This document shows, one piece after another, positions 21,198 to 29,934 of a stretch of DNA of 64,000 nt. Origin of the DNA: Bacillus sp. BP-3 (GTDB taxonomy: Bacteria; Bacillota; Bacilli; Bacillales; Bacillaceae_G); contig NZ_JAQOTJ010000002.1 of NCBI RefSeq assembly GCF_028401955.1, forward strand, positions 62,001-126,000, read 5' to 3'. The translations under genes and the position numbers were made by a program. The notes below the pieces were generated by a model. That model saw nothing but the letters and a program-made list of their open reading frames with translations, was not told the DNA's origin and ran no database searches. Position 1 is the first letter of the stretch. Each line of letters opens with the position of its first letter.

Positions 21198-22019
21198 ATG
21201 CCAAAACATATCGTAGATCTATCAAAATACAATGATAATATCGATTGGGATGTAGCGACGCCGCAACTGGATCTAGCAATCTGCCGTGTTCAATATGGAT
21301 CAAAGAAGGTAGATCCACTGTACAATGAACATGTTCAAAATTTAGAAGCATATGGAATTCCTCATGCCGCTTATGCTTACGGCTGTTATGTAAGCATAGC
21401 AGATGCTATTGTAGAGGCCGAAGATTTTCTAGTACGTGTCAATCCAAATGCAAAGTTTCTTGTGTTAGATGTGGAAGATGATACGCTAGCAAGCTGTGGA
21501 GCTACGAATCTAGCAGAAGCAACACAAGCATTTATTACGACTTGCCAGAATGCTGGTTGGAAAGTTGGTTTATATGTATCGCATCATATGTATGGATCTT
21601 ATGGGTTGCAAAATGTACAAGCTGATTTCTTATGGATTCCACGATATGGAGGAAGAAAACCTAAATATGCATGCGATTTGTGGCAATATGCAGATGGTGA
21701 AACAGGGGGATGGCTTGATGGAATTGGAAAAGTAGATTTAAATGCTTTAAATGGAGATAAACCGCTCAAATGGTTCACAAATGCTCAGGAACTGTATCGT
21801 ATCTTTGTAGGAGACTTCAATTCGATTGGATGGACAGAAGATGTATATCACACAATTAAAGCTATTTTCCCAGACTATGGGATGTGGACGCAAACCCTTG
21901 ACGATGGAAATCAGCGTATCATTATTGGTGATTTCAACTCCAAAATATGGTGCGATGAAACGTTTGCGAAGTTGAAAGAGATTTTTCCATCATACGGTAT
22001 GTGGGCCCAGCGGGTTTAG
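21198..22019 (+). CDS. GH25 lysozyme with duplicated C-terminal module
   Basis: 273 residues with no signal peptide. Residues 1-195 form a glycoside hydrolase 25 domain: HIVDLSKYN with catalytic-region Asp7, the FLVLDVEDD strand at about 93-101 carrying the Asp-x-Glu pair, and DLWQYADG near the end. GH25 enzymes cleave N-acetylmuramic acid bonds in peptidoglycan. The C-terminus has two copies of a motif of about 35 residues (VGDFNSIGW..FPDYGMW and IGDFNSKIW..FPSYGMW), probably for wall binding. The lack of a signal peptide suggests a phage-type endolysin or release by lysis. No holin or other phage gene is adjacent, so it may be a domesticated phage gene. The GGGGGAC ribosome site is good. 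Confidence 0.88.
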   Translation: MPKHIVDLSKYNDNIDWDVATPQLDLAICRVQYGSKKVDPLYNEHVQNLEAYGIPHAAYAYGCYVSIADAIVEAEDFLVRVNPNAKFLVLDVEDDTLASCGATNLAEATQAFITTCQNAGWKVGLYVSHHMYGSYGLQNVQADFLWIPRYGGRKPKYACDLWQYADGETGGWLDGIGKVDLNALNGDKPLKWFTNAQELYRIFVGDFNSIGWTEDVYHTIKAIFPDYGMWTQTLDDGNQRIIIGDFNSKIWCDETFAKLKEIFPSYGMWAQRV

Positions 22020-22198
22020 CTACTGATGTATATCATATGGGATGGCACGATAGGAAGGCCTCTTTTCTGTGAATTTTATGAGGTAACTCAAGAAGAAAGG
22101 ATATTTATATTGTAAATTCCATGATGGAAACATATATGAAATGCTCAATATATCCTTTAAAGAATCAATTTATACTTTTGGGGAAAGTGTCATAAAAA

Positions 22199-22240
22199 GG
22201 GGGCAGCCCCGCAGCTTAAAAGCTGTGAGACTGCCCCAAA
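22199..22240 (-). terminator. Terminator of the C69 peptidase gene
   Basis: On the minus strand GGGGCAGTCTCACAGC pairs with GCTGCGGGGCTGCCCC, followed by CTTTTTAT. The remaining 22020-22198 gap contains no gene. Confidence 0.8.
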
Positions 22241-22254
22241 ATTTTCTTCATTTC

Positions 22255-23736
22255 TTATAGATCCGGATTGAAGACATCTTTTGATTTTTTTGCAATATCC
22301 GTAATTAATTCATTTCTTAATTGCTTTGCTTTTGTAAATGCATCTGTAGCCGTGTCATTACTATATTTATTTAAATACTTAATTGCTTTTTGTTTGTCTT
22401 CCTTATAAAGTTCAGTAGCCTTTTTTTCAACCGAACTTTGTTTTGCAAATAACTGATCCTCGTATTTATCCCAATAGTTTTTCAATCCTACTCCAAGTGT
22501 GTCTGGGTTTGTTGCAGCTAAAGCAGCTGGTGCACGGAAAGCCCAGTAAGCTGATTGATCATCATATTTGTCATTACCAAGTTTAAAAGCAGTTGGTGTG
22601 TCGTATGTTCCTTGATAGAATGGTAAATAAACACTATATTCGGGGCTTGCTAGGCTAAGCCACATAACATTGGCAATATCAGCAGGCATATTAGATCTTA
22701 GTTGAATAACATGGGATTCAACTGTACGATCTACACCAACAGCACGCTCATCTTTACCTGTACTTGTAGAAGGGTCATATGGAGTACCTTCATAGTGAGA
22801 GCCCAAGAATTTCATCACTTGTTTTGGCGTAATTTTCTGATCCGGAATCATAAATAATGGATAACGTGTTAATTCAGCATCTTGGTTTATAGATGGAGTA
22901 AATGTCTTTTGTCCCCACCACTCTCTACGTGTATTGTATTTTTGACCAACATCACCATAAGTTCCAGCGAAATCAAATTTTTGATTATTATCTTTGTTAT
23001 CGTTTGGTATTAAGCCTTTTTCAACTGCATGAGAAATTAATGTTTTAGAGCCCATGAAGTTTTTCGTATCGGAAAGATTCACATTATCGATTCTTAATCC
23101 ATTCGCAACAATTAAATAAGCATTATCAGGTACTCTTTCTGCTACCCATTGATGTCCTGTTCCAACCTCAAAGTACCAAATTTCATTCTTATCTGCGATC
23201 GCAACACCATTTGCTTCAGCAGAACCATACTTTTCAATGTACTGTCCTAGTAATTCAGCACCTTCACGGGCTGTTTTAACACGTGGTAAAATTAAGGTTG
23301 GAATAACTGATTCGCTAACACCTTTTTTCACAAATGGATCAGATGCTTCTGCTTTTTTATTTGCATAGGCACTATTTGTAGCAGAAATAGCTACTCCGTA
23401 TTCATTTATCCCTGCTTCTTCAAAAGGCCCTTTTGAAGGATCCCAGTCTGGTATTGCAATATATTTATAGGATACCTTTGGTTGATCTACTGTTAGTCCA
23501 GTTTCAAATTTCAGTTTTTCCCCTGATTTATGTGTTTTACGAGGGAATACCTTGACATGTTTCGACCATGCACTAGATACGTCTTCATTTCGTGCAATCA
23601 TGACCGAATCATCTGCGGTTGCTTTTTTCCCTGCAAAAACCGATGTGCAAGCACTTGCAGGAAGGGCGAATCCTCCAACTATTAAGGTAGTAACGGCTGC
23701 TGCTACACATGCTTTTTTGATACTATGTAACTTCAT
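22255..23736 (-). CDS. Secreted C69-family peptidase/dipeptidase (Ntn hydrolase)
   Basis: 493 residues from ATG 23736. The upstream Met at 23757 is less likely because GAGGAGGAAGG lies between the two. A signal peptide is predicted to be cut at ALPASA|C30, leaving an N-terminal Cys in CTSVFAGKKATADDSVMIAR. That is exactly what an Ntn-hydrolase nucleophile needs. Other C69 hallmarks are ARNEDV, EAGINEYGVAIS at about 106-117, and EIWYFEVGTGHQWVA. Members cleave dipeptides or act on peptidoglycan-derived peptides. The C-terminal 80 residues are Lys-rich and helical. A cre-like site upstream suggests carbon control. Confidence 0.88.
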   Translation of the reverse strand: MKLHSIKKACVAAAVTTLIVGGFALPASACTSVFAGKKATADDSVMIARNEDVSSAWSKHVKVFPRKTHKSGEKLKFETGLTVDQPKVSYKYIAIPDWDPSKGPFEEAGINEYGVAISATNSAYANKKAEASDPFVKKGVSESVIPTLILPRVKTAREGAELLGQYIEKYGSAEANGVAIADKNEIWYFEVGTGHQWVAERVPDNAYLIVANGLRIDNVNLSDTKNFMGSKTLISHAVEKGLIPNDNKDNNQKFDFAGTYGDVGQKYNTRREWWGQKTFTPSINQDAELTRYPLFMIPDQKITPKQVMKFLGSHYEGTPYDPSTSTGKDERAVGVDRTVESHVIQLRSNMPADIANVMWLSLASPEYSVYLPFYQGTYDTPTAFKLGNDKYDDQSAYWAFRAPAALAATNPDTLGVGLKNYWDKYEDQLFAKQSSVEKKATELYKEDKQKAIKYLNKYSNDTATDAFTKAKQLRNELITDIAKKSKDVFNPDL

Positions 23737-23801
23737 TTTGCCTTCCTCCTCTAACATTTCTGGATTTATTTCCTTATTATTCTAACATAATATAATATTT
23801 T

Positions 23802-23817
23802 CGTGAGCGCTTTCACA
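23802..23817. promoter_or_regulatory. cre-like site upstream of the C69 peptidase
   Basis: On the minus strand TGTGAAAGCGCTCACG, a near-palindrome fitting the CcpA consensus at most positions, 66-81 bases upstream of the start codon. The rest of the 23737-24154 gap holds no gene. Confidence 0.55.
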
Positions 23818-24154
23818 TATTGTTCATATAGAAAAAAGTTAGTCCAAAATCATTTACTCAGAGGAATGAATTATCCTATTCCATCCCTCGCTTTTCTCCT
23901 GTTTCCCTTATAAAAAAGATCGAAGGATTACCGGGCATCTATCCTGATTTTCTTTCGATTTGGTTCAAACTTTTTTATTTAAGGACATATGTAGCTTTGA
24001 AATAAAGTTTAATCAAAAATGCCTTGCAAACTCGTATTTTACGATAAATAAAAAGAATCCATAAAAGAACAGTAAATTTGAGCTTTTGCAGAAAGTAAAT
24101 AAGTTGACGAGCCCTTCCTTTTTTACCATAATATTGTAGAAAGGAGGTGGGAGC

Positions 24155-24892
24155 ATGGAAGCATATTTTCGAGCAGCTCCATTAGAACCGTTTGTCCCAT
24201 ACTCGAAACAACACGTTATTGTACTTCTTCTTATTGGTTTAGGGATTTATTTTCTATATCAATATCAGGATTTACTTCGCCAAGAGCAATGGAATATGAT
24301 GGTTCGATACACAATTGCTTTTTTGTTTATAGGAAGTGAATTTGGATTGGACGTATGGCAAGTGAAGGCGGGGATTTTTCGACTCAGTACATCATTGCCA
24401 TTTGAGTTATGTACGATTAGCTTATTTTTGGCATCCATTATGATTATAACGAAAAGTTATAGGCTATATGAGATTGTCTTTTTTACAGGAATTCTTGGGG
24501 CATCGCAATCACTTTTAACTCCAAATTTACAGTATGCATTTCCGCATTTTCGCTTCATAGAATATTTCATCGCACATGCATTACTCGTGTTGTCACCGCT
24601 CTTTATGACATGGGTGGAAGGATATAGACCAACTTTTCAATCGATTAAACGTACGATGCTGTTTTTAAATGCAGTGCTACCAATTATTTTATTCGTAAAC
24701 TATAAAACTGGCGGGAACTATATGTTTTTAGCGCATAAGCCAGAAACGGCTTCATTACTTGATATGTTAGGTCCTTATCCATACTATATTATTTCATTAG
24801 AAATTGCTGCGTTTATAGCATGTCTACTCTTGTATATACCATTTAACAGAAATAGAAGAGGTATGAACAAAAAGTTATTGAGACACATTTAA
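24155..24892 (+). CDS. YwaF-like integral membrane protein (TIGR02206 family)
   Basis: 245 residues with about seven membrane helices: VIVLLLIGLGIYFLYQ near residue 25-40, MMVRYTIAFLFIGSEFGLD, LPFELCTISLFLASIMII, IVFFTGILGASQSLLTPN and three more. The motifs LPFELCTISLF, GASQSLLTPN and FPHFRFIEYFIAHALLV are typical of the YwaF/TIGR02206 family, whose function is unknown. A strong AAAGGAGGTGGG ribosome site precedes ATG 24155. Nothing downstream is clearly co-transcribed. Confidence 0.82.
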   Translation: MEAYFRAAPLEPFVPYSKQHVIVLLLIGLGIYFLYQYQDLLRQEQWNMMVRYTIAFLFIGSEFGLDVWQVKAGIFRLSTSLPFELCTISLFLASIMIITKSYRLYEIVFFTGILGASQSLLTPNLQYAFPHFRFIEYFIAHALLVLSPLFMTWVEGYRPTFQSIKRTMLFLNAVLPIILFVNYKTGGNYMFLAHKPETASLLDMLGPYPYYIISLEIAAFIACLLLYIPFNRNRRGMNKKLLRHI

Positions 24893-24934
24893 GTGATCTT
24901 AACTCATTTATAAAGGTTTAGATTGATAAGGTGG

Positions 24935-24985
24935 AACTTCCACTAGTTTGAGGTCTTACTGCCCGCAAATAGCGGGATACATATA
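24935..24985 (-). repeat. GCGGGCAGTAA repeat, copy B
   Basis: On the minus strand it reads ATCCCGCTATTTGCGGGCAG then TAAGACCTCAAACTAGTGGA. The same order (CCCGY palindrome, GGGCAGTAAG, then ACTARTGGAAGTT) occurs at 55106-55160, and the first half at 44526. It is a short dispersed element. Confidence 0.6.
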
Positions 24986-25002
24986 CACGTTTTTTGAACT
25001 GA

Positions 25003-25047
25003 AACCCGAATTGTGGACATTGAAAAAGTACACAATTCGGGTTTTTT
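25003..25047. terminator. Terminator hairpin
   Basis: AACCCGAATTGTG / CACAATTCGGGTT with a 15-base loop, followed by TTTTT. A related hairpin with the same CCCGAAT arms and GGACA in the loop lies at 28029-28070. It probably ends the ywaF-like transcript. Confidence 0.7.
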
Positions 25048-25189
25048 ATTGGTAAAATGGTGCCGAAATCGATATATACACGAATTACGTATGATATTTT
25101 TTTGCAAAGCACACGTGTACAAACAGCTTGTCCTTTTTGAGCATAATATGATAGTACATTATGCATGGAAGGATGTGACCTTTTTGGTG

Positions 25190-25402
25190 ATGGAAATGAT
25201 TAATAGATTAGCGGAATTTTCAAACGGACTTTTACTTAGTTTCATTTATTTTACAACCCTTGTTGTTATAGCTGGAATCACGGTGAAAAATTGGAGATCA
25301 TTCCTTAAGTGGATGAATCTGTTAATCTTATATCATGCTTTTATCTATGTGTGCGTTCGACCGTTTATTTATAAGGTGAATTTTCACGAAGAGTCGCAGT
25401 AG
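25190..25402 (+). CDS. Small two-helix membrane protein with a possibly replaced C-terminus
   Basis: 70 residues from ATG 25190 (GTG 25187 and ATG 25196 are alternatives; GGAAGGATG at 25167-25175 is the nearest ribosome-like site). Two hydrophobic stretches, NGLLLSFIYFTTLVVIAGI and MNLLILYHAFIYVCVR, suggest a small membrane protein. The last eight codons (VNFHEESQ) lie in DNA homologous to the end of the radical SAM gene at 41759-41827, read in another frame. The natural C-terminus was therefore probably lost in a deletion or recombination. I do not recognise the family. Confidence 0.45.
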   Translation: MEMINRLAEFSNGLLLSFIYFTTLVVIAGITVKNWRSFLKWMNLLILYHAFIYVCVRPFIYKVNFHEESQ

Positions 25403-25449
25403 AGGAACTATGTAGAAAATGCGGATATCGCAAGGGATTTGGAAAATAG
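25381..25449 (+). pseudogene. Remnant: 3' end of a radical SAM/SPASM gene
   Basis: Read in frame from 25381 this gives FSRRVAVEELCRKCGYRKGF then GK and a stop. It is almost identical to the C-terminus of the intact radical SAM protein at 40949-41827 (FSRREAVEELCRKCGYRKRF then GK). Only the last 22 codons survive, including the SPASM-type CRKCG cysteines. This indicates a lost paralogue, or a duplicated fragment fused to the preceding membrane-protein frame. Confidence 0.8.
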
Positions 25450-25491
25450 ATAGGAAAACGAGTGCCATGCAAAACGTGTACAGTAAAAAAA

Positions 25492-25530
25492 GATGGACCA
25501 AAACAGTTTCTTACTGTTTTGGTCCATCTT
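25492..25530. terminator. Bidirectional terminator next to rluF
   Basis: GATGGACCAAAACAGT / ACTGTTTTGGTCCATC with a five-base loop, A-run on one side and T-run on the other. Confidence 0.9.
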
Positions 25531-25532
25531 TT

Positions 25533-26249
25533 TTACCATTCTTTTGGCTCGTAGTTCAAGTCTTGGAATAATCGATTGCGCTCTTTTTTAGATAAGTCTC
25601 TCCATTGTCCAACGGGTAGATTACCCAAATGAATATTCATAATTCGAGTTCGCTGTAGTCTATAAACATCGTATCCAAGCGCTTCACACATGCGACGAAT
25701 TTGACGATTTAGTCCTTGTGTTAAAGTGATTTGAAAAACATATTTGGAAAGTTGTTCCATCTTACAAGGCAGCGTTTTCGTACCTAAAATTTTTACACCT
25801 TCAGCCATTCGTTTTAAAAATTCAGGAGTAATCGGCTTGTCTACTGTAACAATGTATTCTTTCTCATGCTTATTTTCAGCACGTAAAATTTCATTGACTA
25901 TATCTCCATCGTTCGTAAGGAGTATTAAGCCATCTGAATCTTTATCTAGTCGCCCAATATTAAAAATTCTTAATGGGTGATTGACTAAATCAACAATATT
26001 ACCCTTAACATTTTTTTCTGTTGTACTCGTAATGCCAACGGGTTTATTTAAGGCAATATAAACATAATTACTTGCCATTCGTATTTGGTTACCGTTTACA
26101 CGAACATCATCCCCGGGCTCGACTTGGCTGCCTATTTTCGCAACCTTTCCATTTATCGTGACTTTTCCTTCAGTGACTAATTTATCTGCACCGCGTCTAG
26201 ATGCTTTTCCAGATTCACTAATGAACTTATTAATACGTATGTTAAACAC
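25533..26249 (-). CDS. rluF: RluF-type 23S rRNA pseudouridine synthase
   Basis: 238 residues. An S4 RNA-binding domain occupies residues 1-60 ([30 protein letters not shown]). The catalytic pseudouridine-synthase motif [20 protein letters not shown] has its Asp near residue 102. The [14 protein letters not shown] and [18 protein letters not shown] segments are nearly as in E. coli RluF, favouring RluF over RluB/E. RluF modifies U2604 (and U2605 weakly) of 23S rRNA. It is a single gene on the minus strand. Confidence 0.9.
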   Translation of the reverse strand: MFNIRINKFISESGKASRRGADKLVTEGKVTINGKVAKIGSQVEPGDDVRVNGNQIRMASNYVYIALNKPVGITSTTEKNVKGNIVDLVNHPLRIFNIGRLDKDSDGLILLTNDGDIVNEILRAENKHEKEYIVTVDKPITPEFLKRMAEGVKILGTKTLPCKMEQLSKYVFQITLTQGLNRQIRRMCEALGYDVYRLQRTRIMNIHLGNLPVGQWRDLSKKERNRLFQDLNYEPKEW

Positions 26250-26569
26250 AACCTTTAGTAGAGAGTTAATAGTATTAGAATATTGGATTTACATTTGATT
26301 TTCAAGAGGACAAGCATAATGAATTACAGAATAGCGGAAAAAATAACGAAAAATATATGGAATGTGTTCCTAGTGAGAGATAATTTTGTTTGAAAAAGAT
26401 GTGTTGGATTTTGTAGGCATATGTGTTGGAAATGACGTATACTTATTAATATTCTACATTGATGCATTTTCTGAAGACTTGAAAACAGGTTTAGCAGGAA
26501 TGATGCATATGGTATTCATACAATGGTGAAAAATACATACAAGAATCTATAACAAAATGAGGTTAGTAC
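26250..26569. other. Divergent intergenic region, rluF / dbpA
   Basis: About 320 AT-rich bases containing both start regions. No recognisable operator, riboswitch or small ORF was seen. Confidence 0.35.
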
Positions 26570-28015
26570 ATGAGTCCAAAAAGTTTTAACGATTACGCAT
26601 TGAGTAAAGAAATTGTAAGAGCACTTGCTAGCTTACAATATGAAAAGCCAACAGAAGTGCAAGAGAAAGTCATCCCAATTGCATTAGAAAAGAAAGATCT
26701 TGTTGTAAAATCACAAACAGGAAGCGGTAAGACAGCTTCTTTTGGGATTCCCCTTTGTGAAATGGTTGAGTGGGGAGAAAATAAGCCGCAGGCGTTAATC
26801 CTTACACCAACAAGGGAACTTGCTGCGCAGGTAAAAGAAGATATTACGAATATAGGAAGATTTAAGCGTATTAAAGCAACTGCGGTTTACGGAAAATCTC
26901 CATTTGCACGTCAAAAATTAGAACTAAAACAAAAGACACATATTGTTGTCGGCACTCCTGGACGTGTATTAGATCATATTGAAAAAGGGACTTTCTCGTT
27001 AGAGTGTTTGAAGTATTTGGTGATTGATGAGGCAGATGAAATGCTAAATATGGGCTTTATCGATCAAGTAGAAGCGATTATTGACGAACTACCTACGAAT
27101 CGAATGACGATGCTATTTTCTGCGACATTACCAGCAGATGTTGAAAATTTGTCTCGTACATATATGGAATCACCAATCAACATCGAGATTCAAGCATCTG
27201 GTATTACGACAGATAAAATTGAACATAGTCTTTTAGAAGTGAGGGAAGAAGAGAAGTTCTCTCTTCTGAAAGATATAACAACTATTGAAAATCCAGATAG
27301 TTGCATTATTTTCTGCCGTACGCAAGAAAATGTAGATGATGTATTTAGACAGCTAAAACGTTCTGGCTATCCTTGTGATAAAATTCATGGTGGTATGGTG
27401 CAAGAGGATCGGTTTGCTGTAATGAATGACTTTAAAAAAGGGAAATTCCGCTATTTAGTAGCGACAGATGTAGCAGCACGAGGAATTGATATTGAAAATA
27501 TTACCCACGTCATCAACTACGATATTCCATTAGAAAAAGAAAGTTATGTACACCGTACAGGAAGAACGGGACGTGCTGGTAAGAGCGGAAAAGCAATTAC
27601 ATTTGTAACCCCGTATGAAGAAAGATTTCTAACAGAAATCGAAGCGTATATCGGTTTTGAAATCGTAAAAATAGATGCACCTTTAAAAGAAGAAGTTACA
27701 AAAAGAAAGGCGGCATTTGAAGAAAAAATAAATGCTAAGCCAATTATTAAAAAAGATAAAAGTGCTAGTCTAAATAAGGGAATCATGAAACTTTACTTTA
27801 ATGGTGGGAAGAAAAAGAAAATCCGAGTAGTGGATTTTGTTGGTACAATTGCCAAAATTCCAGGTGTTACAGCGGATGATATAGGAATTATTACGATACA
27901 GGATAATGTTTCTTATGTTGATATATTAAACGGAAAAGGACCACTTGTTTTAAAAGTAATGAAAAACACAACGATAAAGGGAAAGCAGTTAAAGGTTCAT
28001 GAGGCAATGAAATAA
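26570..28015 (+). CDS. dbpA: DbpA/YxiN-type DEAD-box RNA helicase
   Basis: 481 residues. DEAD-box motifs appear in order: Q motif near [10 protein letters not shown], motif I SQTGSGKT at about 45-52, Ia PTRELAAQ, Ib TPGRVLDH, motif [10 protein letters not shown], motif III SATLP, motif IV IIFCRT, motif [12 protein letters not shown] and motif [12 protein letters not shown]. The C-terminal region from residue about 395 ([31 protein letters not shown]) is the DbpA RNA-binding domain that targets hairpin 92 of 23S rRNA in the DbpA/YxiN subfamily. It acts in large-subunit ribosome assembly. The neighbouring divergent rluF also acts on 23S rRNA. Confidence 0.94.
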   Translation: MSPKSFNDYALSKEIVRALASLQYEKPTEVQEKVIPIALEKKDLVVKSQTGSGKTASFGIPLCEMVEWGENKPQALILTPTRELAAQVKEDITNIGRFKRIKATAVYGKSPFARQKLELKQKTHIVVGTPGRVLDHIEKGTFSLECLKYLVIDEADEMLNMGFIDQVEAIIDELPTNRMTMLFSATLPADVENLSRTYMESPINIEIQASGITTDKIEHSLLEVREEEKFSLLKDITTIENPDSCIIFCRTQENVDDVFRQLKRSGYPCDKIHGGMVQEDRFAVMNDFKKGKFRYLVATDVAARGIDIENITHVINYDIPLEKESYVHRTGRTGRAGKSGKAITFVTPYEERFLTEIEAYIGFEIVKIDAPLKEEVTKRKAAFEEKINAKPIIKKDKSASLNKGIMKLYFNGGKKKKIRVVDFVGTIAKIPGVTADDIGIITIQDNVSYVDILNGKGPLVLKVMKNTTIKGKQLKVHEAMK

Positions 28016-28028
28016 AAGGTAAACTGTA

Positions 28029-28100
28029 CCCCGAATCATGGACACTTAAAAAAAGCCCTATGATTCGGGAAATGATCTTCCTAAATCATGATTGTCTAAC
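28029..28100. repeat. Hairpin plus 26-base sequence duplicated at 35576
   Basis: CCCGAATCAT / TGATTCGGG forms a hairpin that may end the dbpA transcript. Immediately after it, 28071-28096 is identical over 26 bases to 35576-35601, just upstream of the MFS gene. The shared block is itself part-palindromic around AATCATGATT. Confidence 0.6.
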
Positions 28101-28123
28101 TAAGTGAGACTCATGATACAGTG

Positions 28124-28216
28124 ATGGAAGAATTGACTTTAGTACAGGAAGAATTGGTAATGGTACGAGACCAGCACGTTGTTTTAGGGGTACTGACGCA
28201 TCGCTATCAAGTTTAA
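28124..28216 (+). pseudogene. Short ORF remnant with a coiled-coil-like tail
   Basis: 30 codons, MEELTLVQEELVMVRDQHVV then LGVLTHRYQV and stop. The composition looks like real coding sequence and the end of a longer protein, but the upstream frame is closed by a stop at 28097 and there is no ribosome site. I do not recognise the parent family. Confidence 0.3.
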
Positions 28217-28259
28217 ATTTTATAATGCCCCCAAAACGAAAAATTTGTGTCATATATAG

Positions 28260-28345
28260 AAAGAAGTTCATTTTTATCGTTTTGGGGATACTTCAAAACA
28301 TTAAGTTGATGGTGGTGCTAGTCCTAAATAACTCTTAGATACTAG
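28260..28345 (+). repeat. TTTTGGGG-ATACTTCAAAA repeat, copy 1
   Basis: TCGTTTTGGGGATACTTCAA, then AACATTAAGTTGATGG and a CCTAAATA end. It matches 36795-36850 closely and, more distantly, 30600-30656, 44808-44865 and 46130-46165. It is probably one of the short intergenic repeats of the B. cereus group. Confidence 0.5.
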
Positions 28346-28405
28346 TACTAACTAGTCTGTTTATTTTGCTTAACCAATACAGAGAATCATATTAACTTAA
28401 GTCTT

Positions 28406-28654
28406 CTATACTTCTCGACAAAATATATAATATCCTCCACGAGCCATACGTGCATTTGCACTATACAATGTATCTTCTAAATAAAAAGTAATCGGTTTTG
28501 TTTTACTTTCAAATCTTAATTTCTCCTTAGACTGTATAGCATAGGTTTCAATAGCTGAACAGATCGTTTTAACAGATGGATAATGAAGAGAATCATCTAG
28601 TTCAATATAAAAGCTTTTTCTTAATAGTTTTTTTAAAAATCTTTGCTTTTTCAT
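28406..28654 (-). CDS. Small conserved protein, DUF4318-like
   Basis: 82 residues. The basic N-terminus KKQRFLKKLLRKSFYIELDD and the C-terminal ARMARGGYYIFC are as I recall for DUF4318 proteins of the B. cereus group (short cytosolic proteins of unknown function). The middle, PSVKTICSAIETYA and KPITFYLEDTLYSA, suggests an alpha-beta fold. The ribosome site GGGGGAGTAGG is good. There are no membrane segments and no catalytic residues that stand out. Confidence 0.65.
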   Translation of the reverse strand: MKKQRFLKKLLRKSFYIELDDSLHYPSVKTICSAIETYAIQSKEKLRFESKTKPITFYLEDTLYSANARMARGGYYIFCREV

Positions 28655-28831
28655 CCTAACCTACTCCCCCTTCGCTCTTAATATAAATCAATATTCTGAA
28701 TAATTCGTATTATACCGTAAAATAACCCCTTGTTTTTGAGTGTGAGTGCTGGCAGGAGATTTGGCTAGCCTCCAGGAACTTAACGTAATTGAATATAGAA
28801 AAGTGGATTACTTGGATTGATAGGAATGGGG

Positions 28832-28868
28832 TACCACTGACAAAACGCGAAAATTATACGCTAAGGGA
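28832..28868 (+). repeat. IS-end-like sequence (GGGGTACC..GACAAAACGCG)
   Basis: GGGGTACCACTGACAAAACG, then CGAAAATTATACGCTAAGG. It has the same layout as the IS231-like end 75 bases further on (GGTACC at the outside, ACGCTAAG at the inside) but a different middle. It resembles 14564-14600 and the arms of the palindrome at 31314. Probably the end of a decayed IS4-group element. Confidence 0.5.
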
Positions 28869-28908
28869 TTTATTAGTAGCTAAAACCACAAAGTCTTTAC
28901 TCTAAGGA

Positions 28909-29858
28909 GGTACCGCCAGCATTTTCAGAAAAACCCCACGCTAAGAGCATGCAGGGTTTTATACAGTTTTTCAGCTAATTCAATAACAAACGGGAACCTG
29001 AAAAACAGCACCATTACGGTAATGTATAAAATTCTGCATGTTTTATAATATCTGATAGTAGGGTAATTCCTTGTTATAAAAGGATTCTAGACGATATCCA
29101 ACTTTTTATAATGAGACGTTATGTTAACCGAGCATGAATACAGTATACATATAAAATTAATATCAAAAAAATATGAAACTCCCCCTTCATATTTAATTCT
29201 AAAGGGGGAAATACCTGAAATATAAATATAATTAAAAGGAGTGAGATAACAATGGAAGCAAGTACCTTTTTAGGACTGTTTTGGGGATGGACGACAGTTA
29301 TCGTATCGGGAATACTTTTTGTACGTCCATCAGTACTACGTGAACTGAAAAAATTAGTGGTCGAAGACAGGGGATTTGGAATTATGTATGGCTTTCTATC
29401 AATTTTCCTAGGATTAGGAACTATTATCCTACATAATGTATGGGCACTCAACTGGCAGGGATTCATTACACTCATTGCATGGCTCGCACTATTAAAGGGG
29501 ATTTATATAATTGTATATCCTGAACCATCCAAGAAAACCGACTTTGAAATACGAATACTATCTACGCGTATAGCACTCGCTATCATTAGTGTTTTGGCTT
29601 TATGGATGCTTATAGTAATCTATATGAAATAATCTGTAATTTGAAATAGCGACAAACAGGCCTCCAATAGCAAATAGGAAGATTTATCCATTTATTTTCC
29701 ACCGGAAAATGGAAGATCGTAATACCTCCCAAATAATGAATTTGACTAATATTAAACAACTACCAATAACGATAATTATGTAAATGAGCTGTCCATATGG
29801 GTAGCTTATTGTATTTTTTGCTTAGCGTGGGTGTTTTCCAAAATGCTGGCGATACCCC
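28909..29858 (+). mobile_element. MIC231-like mobile insertion cassette
   Basis: Two IS231-type ends face each other. The left end 28909-28945 begins GGTACCGCCAGCATTTT and ends CCCCACGCTAAG. The right end 29821-29858, read on the minus strand, begins GGGGTATCGCCAGCATTTT and ends ACCCACGCTAAG. About 30 of 36 positions match. These fit the IS231 inverted repeats as I remember them. Between them lie about 875 bases holding only a 126-residue membrane-protein gene and no transposase. That is the definition of a mobile insertion cassette (MIC231 type), mobilised in trans by an IS231 transposase. No clear target duplication was found, so the insertion may be old or rearranged. Confidence 0.7.
29252..29632 (+). 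CDS. Four-helix membrane protein, cassette passenger, unknown function
   Basis: 126 residues with four hydrophobic segments: TFLGLFWGWTTVIVSGILFV at residues 5-24, MYGFLSIFLGLGTIILHNVW at about 47-66, ITLIAWLALLKGIYIIVYP and IALAIISVLALWMLIVIYM at the end. The layout resembles small integral proteins of the YccF/DUF type, but I cannot name a family. An AAAAGGAGTGAG ribosome site precedes ATG 29252. A hairpin at 29180-29209 (TCCCCCTT / AAGGGGGA) sits in the untranslated leader and could attenuate read-through from outside. It is the only gene between two IS231-like ends. Confidence 0.75.
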   Translation: MEASTFLGLFWGWTTVIVSGILFVRPSVLRELKKLVVEDRGFGIMYGFLSIFLGLGTIILHNVWALNWQGFITLIAWLALLKGIYIIVYPEPSKKTDFEIRILSTRIALAIISVLALWMLIVIYMK

Positions 29859-29934
29859 GTGCCCATTAAGCTAAAATTAAGTGAAAATCAATTCAACTAG
29901 ATTTTTTTCTGCTTTCTAAAGATTTGATATAAAC

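Noticed and set aside
22135-22150. PlcR-box-like TATGAAATGCTCAATA
   Set aside because: One mismatch in the conserved CATA end, and it lies between the 3' ends of two genes where no promoter is expected.
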